From positions 1-64,000 of the forward strand of contig NZ_MSCV01000031.1 of assembly GCF_002005105.1 (NCBI RefSeq): a stretch of DNA of 64,000 bases, read 5' to 3'. Below the pieces are notes generated by a model. The model ran no database searches. It was not told where the DNA came from and saw only the letters and a program-made list of their open reading frames with translations. This document shows, one piece after another, positions 8,305 to 16,034 of this stretch. The translations under genes and the position numbers were made by a program. The DNA comes from Methylocaldum sp. 14B (lineage in GTDB: Bacteria > Pseudomonadota > Gammaproteobacteria > Methylococcales > Methylococcaceae). The number at the start of each line of letters is the position of its first letter. Position 1 is the stretch's first letter.

Positions 8305-9270
8305 ATGCACACATCGAATACCAAGGCCTTAACGCTATCCACAGCCGATGTGCCCAGAAGCGAGAGGCAGGGCTGGCTGCGGGAAGTCATTGGCCGGGAG
8401 TACGTCAAGGTGGAAATCAGCCCACCCGCCGACGGCGCATTGTTCAACGAGATGACGATATATCCGTGGGAAGACCTGCGCCTCTCCGCTATCCGGTCCA
8501 ACGCCATCGGCATCGAACGGCTGCCGGGCGAGCCGTATCGATCCGATCAGGACGCCTATTTCGCGGTGGTGTTGCTCTCGGGCCAATACTCCCTGGAACA
8601 GCAGGGACGGGAGGTTTTTCTAAGACCCGGCGACATCACCCTCTACGATGCCACCCGGCCCCACCGCATCTACTGCCCGCGGACTTTTTCGAAACTGATC
8701 GTCTCTATTCCGCGCACGATGCTGAGAGACAGAATTGCCGGAATCGAGCACTGCACGGCGCTCCGGATTCCCGGAAAAGACGGCATCGGCGCCGTGGCGT
8801 CCATGTTCCTTCGCGGGTCCGCCAGCCAGGCGGGCCGCTTGAATCCGCACGAGTTCTCCGCCCTTGCCGAACAGTCGCTCGGCCTGCTGACCCTCGCCAT
8901 AAATTCGGCGCGCCCCGCGAACTTTCATCTCTCCCGCAGCCGTTCGCTCTCCCTCTACCGGGTCAAGGCGTTCGTCGAGCGGCACCTTTCCGACCCCGGC
9001 CTGAATGTCGAATCGGTCGCGAGCGGCGTGGGCTTGTCGGCCCGCTATATCAACGATCTTTTCAAGGACGAGGAGACCTCCCTGATGCGCCATGTCTGGC
9101 GGCGCCGGCTGGAAAATTGCGCGAAAAACCTGCTCGACTCGGCGCATGTAGGCCACAGCTTGTCCGAAATCGCGCTCCGCTGGGGGTTTAACGATCTGTC
9201 GCATTTCAGCCGGGCTTTCAAGCAGCGCTTCGGCTGCTCGCCGCGGGAATATCGACAGCGGGAACACTAA
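8305..9270 (+). CDS. AraC-family transcriptional regulator
   Basis: This 321-residue regulator has an N-terminal cupin-like sensing domain (about 15-190, AraC-binding-like type, with DAYFAVVLLSGQY and RPGDITLYDATRPH). The C-terminal AraC double helix-turn-helix spans about 220-320 (VESVASGVGLSARYINDLF, then LSEIALRWGFNDLSHFSRAFKQRFGCSPREYR). The second HTH signature is intact. It is divergent from the small membrane protein at 7680-8138 across 166 bp. This N-terminal type is found in FeaR-like regulators, but nothing nearby identifies the inducer. Confidence 0.93.
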   Translation: MHTSNTKALTLSTADVPRSERQGWLREVIGREYVKVEISPPADGALFNEMTIYPWEDLRLSAIRSNAIGIERLPGEPYRSDQDAYFAVVLLSGQYSLEQQGREVFLRPGDITLYDATRPHRIYCPRTFSKLIVSIPRTMLRDRIAGIEHCTALRIPGKDGIGAVASMFLRGSASQAGRLNPHEFSALAEQSLGLLTLAINSARPANFHLSRSRSLSLYRVKAFVERHLSDPGLNVESVASGVGLSARYINDLFKDEETSLMRHVWRRRLENCAKNLLDSAHVGHSLSEIALRWGFNDLSHFSRAFKQRFGCSPREYRQREH

Positions 9271-9386
9271 ATGCCTGCGCGCAGATTCGGCACGATTGAC
9301 CGTTCCATCGAAAAAATTCGGCATCGGGTGAATGGAGAAGTGGAATTGAGTTCGCTATTGCGTCGTCCTGCCTTGCAGAGAGATCC

Positions 9387-9778
9387 ATGAAAAAGAAACG
9401 ACTTGCACTTTCGGCAATCACGCTCCTGCTTTCCGCATCCGCATTATCCGGCAGCTTTATTTCCATCCGCGATCATCAACATCTCAATATCCCATGTCTT
9501 ATATTCGGGATTATCGGATTTTCCGGCGGGATTTTAACCGCGGTTCGCCTTTCCATCGGAAGACAGCTCGTAATGGTTTTTATTCATTACAGGTGGTTTT
9601 CATTTATGGTGAAAACTTCGTTTTCAAATTGGATCCCGGATTCGCCATACCTTTGAATATGCTGGAAGGTTCCATACAAGATGTCGCAAACCCGAGAGGG
9701 CTTGGTATCAATCTATTTGCGATATTACTTTTGGTGCTGAGTTCAAAACGCATTCTCATAGATCATGATTACCCTTGA
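9387..9778 (+). pseudogene. Frameshifted small membrane-protein gene
   Basis: Two overlapping frames look like halves of one protein. Frame A (9387-9656) starts with a signal-like segment (KKRLALSAITLLLSASAL) and continues through IPCLIFGIIGFSGGILTAVR. Frame B (9494-9778) has a protein-like second half, FIYGENFVFKLDPGFAI and INLFAILLLVLSSKRI. Joining A to B near 9550-9600 gives a coherent ~125-residue protein with three hydrophobic segments, whereas each frame alone degrades where the other becomes sensible. This may be a natural disruption or a sequencing error. The family is not recognised. Confidence 0.5.
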
Positions 9779-10028
9779 AAAGCTCGAGATATACCAACGA
9801 TTCGACGGCGACATCGATGGCTGGATTCGGGGCTCGCGACATCCCGATTCATCCGGCATGACCGATGCCGACTGGTCTTTGATCGATGAGCTGCGAACCG
9901 CGCTCCACATTATCGCTTCGGGGGCGGCCTCTCCGCGGTTTGCCGCGGCGACTGAACGGAAACTGCGCTTATCCGTGGCCGATGAACGAACTCGCGAGGC
10001 GTTGCGCAAACTCGCAGTGCCAAAATGA
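9765..10028 (+). CDS. Short uncharacterised protein
   Basis: This 87-residue soluble, acidic-to-neutral protein is predicted mostly helical (MITLEKLEIYQRFDGDIDGW..., ending ALRKLAVPK). Its start overlaps the end of the frameshifted membrane gene, suggesting the two belonged to one operon. The pair is AT-richer than the flanking ABC transporter genes. I do not recognise the family. The coherent codon use and overlap make it likely to be real. Confidence 0.55.
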   Translation: MITLEKLEIYQRFDGDIDGWIRGSRHPDSSGMTDADWSLIDELRTALHIIASGAASPRFAAATERKLRLSVADERTREALRKLAVPK

Positions 10029-10156
10029 GCTACACGACCCGCGAACCGTTTCGAGTCGCGCATCGGAAGCCGGCGACAATCGACCCTGTCCTGTCGCGGA
10101 ACAAATTTAGAGGGCGGGTCCACGAAATTCAGGCTATTAACCGGTATTATCGCCGC

Positions 10157-10909
10157 ATGCTCAAACTGTCACGGGTCACCAAAAGCTATGACGGCGTTGC
10201 CGTGCTTCGCGACATCGATCTCTCGATTCCCGAGGGGCAGGTGGCGGTGATCATCGGCGCGAGCGGCTGCGGCAAATCCACTCTGCTCCGGCTGGCGAAC
10301 GGCCTGGTCCTCCCGGACCGAGGCACCGTCGAGTTGATGGGCACGCCGGTCACCGCCTCGACGGCTCTGGCACTGCGCCGCCGAATGGGCTATGTCATCC
10401 AGGAGGGCGGACTGTTTCCGCACTTGACCGCCCGCGGCAACGTGGCCTTGATGCCGGGCCGGCTCGGCTGGTCATCCGCGCGAACAGAGGCGCGGATGAT
10501 CGAACTCGCAGAACTGGTCCGCCTGCCTACGGGAGCGCTCGACCGCTACCCGTCCCAACTCTCCGGAGGCGAACGGCAACGAGTGGCCCTGATGCGGGCG
10601 CTGATGCTGGACCCCGAGATCCTGCTGCTGGACGAACCGCTCGGCGCACTGGACCCGCTGATCCGCTACGAACTCCAGACCGATCTCAAGACGCTGTTCA
10701 CCGCTCTCGGGAAAACCGTTCTAATGGTGACGCACGATCTGAGCGAGGCCGGCCATTTTGCCGACGAGATCGTGCTGCTGCGCGAGGGCTCCATCGAACA
10801 GCGAGGGCCGATGACGGCTTTGATCGATTCGCCGGCCACCGAGTACGTCGCGCGCCTCGTGCGGGCGCAGCGCAGCCTGGTCGACGGACTTGTGCAACGG
10901 GCGACATGA
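10157..10909 (+). CDS. ABC transporter ATPase, osmoprotectant (OpuCA/ProV) type
   Basis: This 250-residue ATP-binding subunit has Walker A GASGCGKST at residues 34-42, a Q-loop in YVIQEGGLF, the signature LSGGERQRVALMR, Walker B ILLLDEPLGALD and a switch His in VTHD. It has no C-terminal CBS domains, unlike ProV. The ATG at 10157 was chosen because it opens directly into the ABC domain; the frame is open to 10025 but that leader is not conserved-looking. The stop overlaps the next start (ATGA), so it powers the fused permease/binding protein encoded downstream. The family imports quaternary amines or related compounds. Confidence 0.93.
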   Translation: MLKLSRVTKSYDGVAVLRDIDLSIPEGQVAVIIGASGCGKSTLLRLANGLVLPDRGTVELMGTPVTASTALALRRRMGYVIQEGGLFPHLTARGNVALMPGRLGWSSARTEARMIELAELVRLPTGALDRYPSQLSGGERQRVALMRALMLDPEILLLDEPLGALDPLIRYELQTDLKTLFTALGKTVLMVTHDLSEAGHFADEIVLLREGSIEQRGPMTALIDSPATEYVARLVRAQRSLVDGLVQRAT

Positions 10910-12402
10910 TCTACCGGCTGACCCTGCTCTTGAGCTTGTGGATCGGTTACGGCTCGGCTCCTGAAGCCGGGGAGACGACGGGGGTGGCCGTGGGTTCCAA
11001 GGAGTTCACGGAATCGGTGATCCTCGGCGAGATCGCGACCCAGATCCTCGAAAACGCGAGGATCGACGTGCAACACCGAAAGCAGCTCGGCGGGACGCGG
11101 TTCCTTTGGCAGGCTTTGATCGATGGCGAGATCGACCTCTATCCCGAATATACCGGGACTCTGATCGAGGAGGTTCTGGGCGGCCGGCTACAAGGGAAGC
11201 GGGACTTGGCGACGCTGCGCCGGGTCCTGGCGGAACAGGGCGTGTCGATGACCGAGCCGCTCGGATTCAACAACACCTATGCCCTGGGGATGATGACCGC
11301 TCGCGCGGAACGCTTGGGAATCACCACCATCTCCGAGCTGCGCGACCACCCGGAGCTCAAGTTCGGTTTCAGCAACGAATTCATGGCTAGGGCGGATGGA
11401 TGGCCCGGGCTCAAACGAGCCTACCGCTTACCCCAGCAAGCGGTCGTGGGTCTGGATCATGGGCTCGCCTATCGCGGCCTTGCCGGCGGCCGCCTGGATG
11501 TGACCGACCTCTATACCACCGACGCGGAGATTCAATACTACTCGCTCCGGGTGCTAGAGGATGACCGAGGCTATTTCCCCGACTATCGCGCCGTGTTTCT
11601 TTACCGGGCCGACCTCGCCGAACGCCTGCCGGCCGTCCTTCCGGTACTCCGGCAACTGGAAGGCCGGATTTCGGAGAAAGAGATGACCGCCATGAACGCG
11701 GCGGCCAAGCTCGGCAAGGTATCGGAGCGCAAGGTGGCCGCCGACTTCCTGCGGAAACGGCTAGCCATCGCGTCCGACGGCGAGGTCGAGGGCTTGGCTG
11801 CCAGCCTGTGGCGCCACACGCTCGAACATCTCTCTCTGGTCGCAATCTCGCTGGCCGCCGCCATCCTCGTGGCCATTCCGCTGGGTATTCTGTGCGCGCG
11901 TAGACCGCGCCTGGGAAGGCTGGTACTTGGAGCCACCGGGATTCTTCAAACGATACCGTCGCTGGCGCTCCTCGTGTTCATGATCCCGCTGCTCGGAATC
12001 GGAGCCTGGCCGGCCATCACCGCTCTGTTCCTGTACAGCCTCCTGCCCATCGTGCGCAATACCTGTACCGGGCTTCAGAACATTCCCGGTCCGCTGCTCG
12101 AATCGGCCGATGCGCTCGGCCTCCCCCGCTTCGCCCGGCTACGACTGGTGGAGTTGCCCCTGGCCTTGCGCACCATCATCTCCGGAGTCAGGACGGCTGC
12201 CGTGATCAACGTCGGCATGGCGACCCTTGGCGCGCTGATCGGTGCGGGAGGATATGGGCAGCCGATTCTCACGGGCATTCGCCTGGACGATACGGGATTG
12301 ATCCTCCAAGGGGCTATCCCTGCCGCCCTGCTTGCGCTATTGATCGAGGGCGTCTTCGAGCTCGCCGAACGCCGGCTGGTACCAAAGGGGTTGCGCGGGT
12401 GA
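10906..12402 (+). CDS. Fused substrate-binding protein and permease of an osmoprotectant-type ABC importer
   Basis: This 498-residue protein has a signal-like N-terminus, then an OpuAC-type binding domain (about 25-285: GSKEFTESVILGEI, LGGTRFLWQALIDGEIDLYPEYTGT). The C-terminal permease (about 300-495) has six helices, TIPSLALLVFMIPLLG and the EAA-like coupling loop ESADALGLPRFARLRLVELP. Binding domain first and permease second is the reverse of the EgtU-type fusion. With the ATPase at 10157-10909 it makes a self-sufficient two-gene importer. Glycine betaine, choline or a related amine is likely; ergothioneine is possible. The exact substrate cannot be read from sequence alone. Confidence 0.92.
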   Translation: MIYRLTLLLSLWIGYGSAPEAGETTGVAVGSKEFTESVILGEIATQILENARIDVQHRKQLGGTRFLWQALIDGEIDLYPEYTGTLIEEVLGGRLQGKRDLATLRRVLAEQGVSMTEPLGFNNTYALGMMTARAERLGITTISELRDHPELKFGFSNEFMARADGWPGLKRAYRLPQQAVVGLDHGLAYRGLAGGRLDVTDLYTTDAEIQYYSLRVLEDDRGYFPDYRAVFLYRADLAERLPAVLPVLRQLEGRISEKEMTAMNAAAKLGKVSERKVAADFLRKRLAIASDGEVEGLAASLWRHTLEHLSLVAISLAAAILVAIPLGILCARRPRLGRLVLGATGILQTIPSLALLVFMIPLLGIGAWPAITALFLYSLLPIVRNTCTGLQNIPGPLLESADALGLPRFARLRLVELPLALRTIISGVRTAAVINVGMATLGALIGAGGYGQPILTGIRLDDTGLILQGAIPAALLALLIEGVFELAERRLVPKGLRG

Positions 12403-12448
12403 CCGGAAACCTCCCGGCGTTGCACAACCTTTCGCAGCCCGCCGGGGC

Positions 12449-12958
12449 TTACGACCCGCTAACCGTCTTGAGTCTCGTATCGATCTGCCGAGCCAGGTTC
12501 TCGATGCCCTTGGCGGTGAAGTTCTGCTGTTGGCCCTTGACCTCGACGATGAAGTCGCCGACGACATTGCCGGTCTTGGTATCGATCAAATGCGCCATGA
12601 GATAGACGAACAGGAAACTCGGCTTGTGCAACCGTCCGACGACGACGAACTCGCTCCCGCTATTTTTCCCGAGCTCCGCCGCTTCGTCCGAATGATCCCA
12701 GAGGTATCCGAACCCCTTGGTGGCGGCGGCTTGAGCGGCCGGGTCGGTCGCATCGATGTGATAGCCCTTGCCACTCAAATGTTCCTCCAGTAACCGTTTT
12801 AGCGAGGCCGTTCTTTCCACTTCTTCGGCAACGCCCGGATTCGAGGTGACATCGTTCAACTCGAAATCCAGAACCCCAATACTGGAATTCGCGCGTACCG
12901 GAAGGGAAACGAGGATCGCGAGAGTAAGGACTGAAATGATCTTGCTTAAGACAGACAT
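12449..12958 (-). CDS. Secreted protein of unknown function (DUF2380/DUF3280-like), copy 1
   Basis: This 169-residue protein starts with a clear signal peptide (VLSKIISVLTLAILVSLPVRA) and has a compact alpha/beta body: SIGVLDFELND, GSEFVVVGRLHKPS and LIDTKTGNVVGD. It has the same order of motifs as the neighbour at 13107-13673 (VLDxEL, then a VVG/VGW strand, then a D-x-x-TG strand), so the two are divergent paralogues. The fold recalls the N-terminal domain of TolB/CsgG-like proteins. The start is the ATG at 12958, which opens the signal peptide. The DUF assignment is from memory of similar annotations and is tentative. Confidence 0.72.
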   Translation of the reverse strand: MSVLSKIISVLTLAILVSLPVRANSSIGVLDFELNDVTSNPGVAEEVERTASLKRLLEEHLSGKGYHIDATDPAAQAAATKGFGYLWDHSDEAAELGKNSGSEFVVVGRLHKPSFLFVYLMAHLIDTKTGNVVGDFIVEVKGQQQNFTAKGIENLARQIDTRLKTVSGS

Positions 12959-13106
12959 GACTATGCTCCTATCGTAAATCCTGCTCGATGCCGCTGATCG
13001 CTGTTCAAACTTCGTGGCCGGGCACATCGATCGCTTTCGTCACATTCAGCTTTTCGAGCATGCTTGCTTTCTCCGGAAGTTGGACCGGAAAGCCCAAGGC
13101 GGACAG

Positions 13107-13673
13107 CTATTGCCTTCTTGGCGGCCTTTCCCGCAGGTCTTGGACGAAATAGGCTATGGCCCGGCGCCAGGATTCGTCCTTGTCACCCCGAAAATCGAAG
13201 GCGCGGTTGATCAGGGTTTGCCCCGTGGCGACGTCGCGGATTTGGATGTGCAGGCTGAGGACCAGATTGCTCATTCGGAACACCCATCCGACGAGAACCC
13301 GCTCGGCGCCGAGCCGCCGGGCGATGTCCAGCTCGCAGCCGTTGCAGGCATGCAGATAGCGGGCCGACTTCAGCTCGGCGACGAGTTCGGGAGCCGGCCC
13401 ATGATCCACCACCCGGTACAACCCGCTGCGGCTCAGATCGTCCCGCAAAACCTCGGTCATGACAGCGAGCCGCCTGCCCCACTCGGCCTCCCGCGTGCTG
13501 TCGCCGAGATCGCCGGTGAGTTCCAAGTCCAGCACTGCGAGCGTCTTAAGATCAGGACTTTCACCCGTCGACGCCCGCTCGGCCGGAGGACTGTTCTGAG
13601 ACCAGACGGGGGAATGGACTAGCACCAGAACTGCAAAAATCGAGATCAGCCGAACGAACGGGGAACGATGCAT
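13107..13673 (-). CDS. Secreted protein of unknown function (DUF2380/DUF3280-like), copy 2
   Basis: This 188-residue exported protein has a signal peptide (FVRLISIFAVLVLVHSPVWS), then LAVLDLELTGDLGD, a CNGCELDIARRLGAERVLVG segment with a CxxC pair, and IRDVATGQTLINRAFDF. The CxxC could be a disulfide or a ligand site. It shares motif order with copy 1 at 12449-12958. The start was set at the ATG at 13673; the open frame extends to 13787 but crosses the TetR operator region. It is divergent from the TetR-type gene and is its probable target. Confidence 0.75.
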   Translation of the reverse strand: MHRSPFVRLISIFAVLVLVHSPVWSQNSPPAERASTGESPDLKTLAVLDLELTGDLGDSTREAEWGRRLAVMTEVLRDDLSRSGLYRVVDHGPAPELVAELKSARYLHACNGCELDIARRLGAERVLVGWVFRMSNLVLSLHIQIRDVATGQTLINRAFDFRGDKDESWRRAIAYFVQDLRERPPRRQ

Positions 13674-13773
13674 CGGAATCGCCTCATTGAAATCCAGCCT
13701 TCTTACCGGGTACGCTGCTTGGGTCACAGCGAGTTCTTCGCCCAAGCTACGGCTCAGATTACAGCATAACAAT

Positions 13774-13816
13774 TGACGTTTCGTCAAAATTTATCCATAC
13801 CGTCAAAATCATGACG
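13774..13816. promoter_or_regulatory. Likely TetR-type operator (paired TGACG inverted repeats)
   Basis: Two inverted repeats of the same half-site lie just upstream of the TetR-family start: TGACG-TTT-CGTCA at 13774-13786, and CGTCA-AAATCA-TGACG at 13801-13816, the second covering the ATG at 13811. Two dyads in the divergent region, one over the start codon, fit autoregulation and control of the gene at 13107-13673. Binding itself is inferred. Confidence 0.65.
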
Positions 13817-14542
13817 AAATTAACCCGAAAGCAACGTGAAATCATCGCCCGGAAGGAATTAATTTTGGACATATCGGCGAAGCTGATCGCCGAACAGGGC
13901 TTCAGCAACTTCGGGATGGACCGGATAGCGGAGTTGACCGAGTACTCCAAGGGCACCATTTACCAGCACTTCCAGTGCAAGGAGGAGGTGCTGATGCACC
14001 TTTGCATACGCGGACTCCGAACCTGGCGCGACTTTTTCGATCGCGCGCTGAAGCTCCGCGGCAACAGCCGCGAACGGCTGCTGGCCATACACCTGGCCCA
14101 CCACTTCTACGCCAAGCTGTACCCGGTGGAATACGAAAGCATTTACACGGTCAAGTCCGCCGGCGTCCGGGAAAAAATCTCGCCGGAGAGCCACGCGGCT
14201 CAAAACGAGCTCATGAAGGACGTGATCGACCGGGTCGTCATCGTCATCGACGAAGCCATCGAAAACGGCGACTTGAAGCTGCCGGGGACCATGGCGCCGC
14301 AGGACCTGGTCTACGGTTTCTGGGCATTGCATTACGGCGAACTCATGTTCGAAACCTTCAACTTCCCTTACCGGAACATGGGGATCGGCGACCTGGAGAA
14401 CAACGTCCGGCTGGTTTTGCGGACCCTGCTGGACGGGCTTCCCTGGGAACCGGTCTCGACCCGGCACGACTACACCGCTTCGGCGGAGCGCATCATGCGC
14501 GAAATCTTTCCCGAGGAAGCGGCGGCGATCGCGGCACGCTGA
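13811..14542 (+). CDS. TetR/AcrR-family transcriptional regulator
   Basis: This 243-residue regulator has an N-terminal TetR helix-turn-helix at about residues 14-60 (ILDISAKLIAEQGFSNFG, then IAELTEYSKGTIYQHFQCKEEVL) and a long helical ligand domain. At 243 residues it is longer than the typical ~200. It is divergent from two exported DUF proteins, with paired inverted repeats at 13774-13816 as the probable operator. The ligand is unknown; the FxCKEE tail of the HTH is standard for the family. Confidence 0.93.
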   Translation: MTKLTRKQREIIARKELILDISAKLIAEQGFSNFGMDRIAELTEYSKGTIYQHFQCKEEVLMHLCIRGLRTWRDFFDRALKLRGNSRERLLAIHLAHHFYAKLYPVEYESIYTVKSAGVREKISPESHAAQNELMKDVIDRVVIVIDEAIENGDLKLPGTMAPQDLVYGFWALHYGELMFETFNFPYRNMGIGDLENNVRLVLRTLLDGLPWEPVSTRHDYTASAERIMREIFPEEAAAIAAR

Positions 14543-14728
14543 GATCGTTTTATCGTTCTGAAAGAGCAGGGGCTTCGCTAGGTGGCGCTTCGATCGCCGC
14601 CTCCGGTGCCTCCACCTCAGCCTGTGCAACCAGCCGACGGAGACGTCCCTATTCGAAATGTCCAGCAAGTTCCGCGTCCGCAGAATTGCTAGAATCCGCC
14701 GTTTAACTCCAGGAAAGCATTCATCTGC

Positions 14729-15178
14729 ATGGGAACAGGACTTCGGAAAACGGTCGGGCGTCGCAAACATAGACCTCCGGCCAGCGGCGAAGCACGCCGC
14801 CCCTTACACCTTCCCCGCCTCTGGCAAGGCATCGGCTGGCTGATGGTCGCCGTCGTGGTCTGGCTGAGCCTGACGCCGGAACCGCCTCAGCCGCCCACGC
14901 CGTTGCTCGCTTGGGACAAGGCGCAACATGCCTTGGCGTATGCCTCGCTGACGTACTGGTTTCGACAGGCCTTCCTGCCCCGTTGGCGCTGGCCGCTGTT
15001 TCTCCTTTTCCTGGGGATCGGACTGGAATTTCTTCAAGGACTCAGCAACGTGCGTACATTCGATCCGGTCGACATGGTCGCCAACGGTATCGGCGTTTGC
15101 CTCGGCCTGGCGCTCAGCCGCACCCCGCTCGGAAGGCTGCTTGCGAAGATCGATGCGCTTGTCGGCGGCAAAGGCTAG
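14729..15178 (+). CDS. VanZ-like membrane protein
   Basis: This 149-residue protein has a basic N-terminal leader and then four hydrophobic segments of the VanZ-like domain: MVAVVVWLSLTPEP, the WDKAQHALAYASL motif (conserved D-K-x-x-H-x-x-A-Y), FLLFLGIGLEFLQGL, and FDPVDMVANGIGVCLG (conserved D-x-x-D-x-x-A-N). VanZ-like proteins are membrane proteins of unclear function, some affecting glycopeptide sensitivity. The stop codon TAG (15176-15178) overlaps a repeat beginning AGGCCGCTCGG that is also present at 28852-28876. Confidence 0.85.
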   Translation: MGTGLRKTVGRRKHRPPASGEARRPLHLPRLWQGIGWLMVAVVVWLSLTPEPPQPPTPLLAWDKAQHALAYASLTYWFRQAFLPRWRWPLFLLFLGIGLEFLQGLSNVRTFDPVDMVANGIGVCLGLALSRTPLGRLLAKIDALVGGKG

Positions 15179-15310
15179 GCCGCTCGGCGGGTTACGGCCT
15201 TACAATACTTTCCGGTCCGGTTTAGCGGTCCAAGGGAGAGTAGGTCGGGAATCCTTTCCCGACGCAACCGTCGGAAAAACGGCTTCGTCGGCAAGGGGTT
15301 GCCGACCTAC
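15177..15310. repeat. REP twin palindrome 3' of VanZ-like gene
   Basis: At 15240-15263 an arm begins GTAGGTCGGGAATCC and at 15287-15310 an inverted partner ends TTGCCGACCTAC, with ~23 bp between. The two arms differ: one carries TCGGGAATCCTTTCCCGA and the other the GGCAA/TTGCC form, but each arm keeps its own internal pairing. A 25-bp stretch starting AGGCCGCTCGGCGGG at 15177 is shared with 28852-28876. Confidence 0.85.
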
Positions 15311-15422
15311 TATTAGCCCACATTTCTCGCACGCCTTTGTCGCAAGGGTGTCAAGGCGCTGCACCGGCCAGCAGGGAGCCGGCGAACAGCGCAGTGCCCG
15401 AGGGGTACGGCAAAGCCCCTGG

Positions 15423-16034
15423 CTACTTCCCTCCCCCCTCGCCACCCTCGGTGTCGATCGTCGGCGCGTCCATGCTCTTCTCGATGGCCCTGATGGCTTC
15501 CAGTTTCTCCCGAAGAATTTTCGCCTCGTCGGTCGGGGGATTGGTCTTATCGACCGTCTTCGAGTCCGGGGCACAAACCGTCGCCTGTTTGCGGTCCGGT
15601 TTTCGTTCCGCGGCTACCGCTTTTCTCGACAGACTCCCGGCCCGCTTCAGAGTCTCCATTTGAATGGCAACCAGGTTCTGTACCCTTCCGTCCGGCATCC
15701 GCTCGGGGGGTATGGCCCCCACGGACGCCAAGATCTTGGTCGTGTCGCCGCAGGCTTCGGAAAGCGTTCGCGCAATCAGAAGGTGCAAGCGCACGCCGAC
15801 GCCCGGATTTTGCCGGTAATGCTTGAGCATCCGCCGGCATTCCTCGGCGCGAGATGCGGCGGTTTTATTGGCGAACGCGGCGCCGAAGCCCAGCAGTTCG
15901 TCGATATCCGATCGCGAATAGGCATCGTGGGAAGGTGTGTAATACGAAGCCCGGTAGCGGTCCGGGTAGAATTCCGCGCAGCCGGCCAACACCGAGAGCC
16001 CCATTAAAACTGTACTGCGGACAAGCATGTTCAT
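15423..16034 (-). CDS. QseG-like outer-membrane lipoprotein
   Basis: This 203-residue predicted lipoprotein has a signal peptide ending in the lipobox LAGC (Cys19). A helical, Arg/Lys-rich body follows (GAAFANKTAASRAEECRRML, LHLLIARTLSEACGDT), with a charged C-terminal coiled-coil-like segment (DEAKILREKLEAIRAIEKS). It directly abuts the sensor-kinase gene (TGA then ATG with no gap), the qseE-qseG arrangement of enterobacteria, where QseG is a lipoprotein tied to the kinase. Sequence similarity to QseG proper is weak; the assignment rests mainly on gene order and lipoprotein character. The expected response regulator is not downstream. Confidence 0.6.
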   Translation of the reverse strand: MNMLVRSTVLMGLSVLAGCAEFYPDRYRASYYTPSHDAYSRSDIDELLGFGAAFANKTAASRAEECRRMLKHYRQNPGVGVRLHLLIARTLSEACGDTTKILASVGAIPPERMPDGRVQNLVAIQMETLKRAGSLSRKAVAAERKPDRKQATVCAPDSKTVDKTNPPTDEAKILREKLEAIRAIEKSMDAPTIDTEGGEGGGK

